From Planctomycetota bacterium (GTDB taxonomy: Bacteria > Planctomycetota > Brocadiia > SM23-32): a DNA stretch of 5,754 nt. The stretch spans positions 1 to 5,754 of the forward strand of contig JAUVVP010000164.1 of NCBI GenBank assembly GCA_030604585.1. The letters are read 5' to 3'. The position numbers and the translations under genes were made by a program. Positions 5,639 to 5,754 of the stretch are shown here, piece by piece (within the stretch, counting starts at the first letter, position 1; every line of letters begins with the position of its first letter). The notes beneath the pieces were generated by a model that was not told the DNA's origin, did no database searches, and saw only the letters and a list, made by a program, of their open reading frames with translations.

Positions 5639-5679
5639 GCTGTTCGTAAGCTGCATGGCCTGAAGAGCTTACGGGCAGC
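5639..5679 (+). other. Long imperfect hairpin in the leader of the right-edge ORF
   Basis: GCTGTTCGTAAGCT (5639-5652) pairs with AGCTTACGGGCAGC (5666-5679): 12 Watson-Crick pairs plus two adjacent G-T pairs, around a 13-nt loop. A second small hairpin, CCAGTC/GACTGG with a GGG loop, follows at 5697-5711 and ends at the ribosome site of the next ORF. The G-T pairs favour an RNA-level structure read on the plus strand. It could be a regulatory leader, or part of a group II intron RNA ahead of its reverse transcriptase. Confidence 0.5.
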
Positions 5680-5709
5680 ACTGGTTTGTTCTTACCCCAG
5701 TCGGGGACT

Positions 5710-5715
5710 GGAGGA
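5710..5715 (+). promoter_or_regulatory. Shine-Dalgarno of the right-edge ORF
   Basis: GGAGGA lies 8 nt (from the end of GGAGG) before ATG 5723 and overlaps the 3' arm of the small CCAGTC/GACTGG hairpin. If that hairpin forms in RNA, it would partly mask the site. Confidence 0.5.
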
Positions 5716-5722
5716 AGCCGGC

Positions 5723-5754
5723 ATGTCTGGTGCGAGCACAGCGTGTCATCCTGA
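5723..5754 (+). CDS. Partial ORF start at right edge, possibly a group II intron reverse transcriptase
   Basis: An ATG with a well-placed GGAGGA opens a frame that runs off the window after ten full codons (MSGASTACHP). From memory, group II intron-encoded reverse transcriptases often open with M(T/S)GAS-like residues before a 'WxxIDW' segment, and they follow structured RNA as this one does. Ten residues cannot establish this, and the 278 nt between phoU and the ATG are too short for a complete intron domain I-III. If the idea is right, the element would be 5'-truncated or unusual. It could equally be any other protein. Confidence 0.3.
   Translation, partial: MSGASTACHP

Noticed and set aside
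5398..5649. 83-codon plus-strand frame after phoU
   Set aside because: It starts inside phoU in another frame, has no SD, and runs through the hairpin cluster with low-complexity Arg/Ser/Pro content.
1..5754. CRISPR array, direct-repeat attachment sites or IS terminal repeats
   Set aside because: No regularly spaced repeats, no duplicated tRNA 3' end and no matching terminal inverted repeats were found by eye on either edge.

Overview
The window is GC-rich bacterial chromosomal DNA with a conserved housekeeping core and two poorly resolved, mobile-element-like edges. The core is a minus-strand operon, ispG (GTG at 4596) > dxr (3472) > rseP (TTG at 2321), followed by a separately promoted tRNA-Ala(GGC). 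Upstream of ispG, a phoU-family gene (4776-5444) diverges on the plus strand. The MEP-type isoprenoid genes, the ispG-dxr-rseP linkage and a long RseP with four PDZ-like modules suit an uncultured Planctomycetota/PVC-type or similar high-GC bacterium. That placement is an inference from gene style only; no taxonomic marker was examined.

Region 1-370 holds no convincing complete gene. A possible first few codons of a transposase-like gene leave the window at the left edge on the minus strand, and a strong GC hairpin lies just after the tRNA. Region 371-488 is tRNA-Ala(GGC) with an encoded CCA, the G3-U70 identity pair and its own near-consensus promoter. Region 513-4596 is the operon. IspG and Dxr supply two steps of the methylerythritol phosphate pathway, and RseP is a membrane site-2 protease that usually acts in envelope-stress signalling. 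Gene junctions are very tight: 5 nt between ispG and dxr, and a 19-nt overlap between dxr and rseP. Shine-Dalgarno sites lie on the stop codon of, or inside, the preceding gene.

Region 4597-4775 is a compact divergent control region. Two near-consensus sigma70-type promoters share the -35 hexamer TTGATT and a 17-bp spacer. The ispG promoter gives a leader of about 70 nt with an SD. The phoU promoter sits so close to its ATG that the message should be leaderless, and a 7-bp inverted repeat frames its -35 box. After phoU, 5445-5722 contains several strong inverted repeats and no gene until an SD-preceded ATG at 5723 that runs off the window. Its ten visible residues and structured leader resemble the start of a group II intron reverse transcriptase, but this is only a hint.

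I did not find a clearly new system. The best leads are the divergent ispG/phoU control region with its leaderless phoU, the four-PDZ RseP, the tRNA-Ala with a G at position 54, and the structured right edge.
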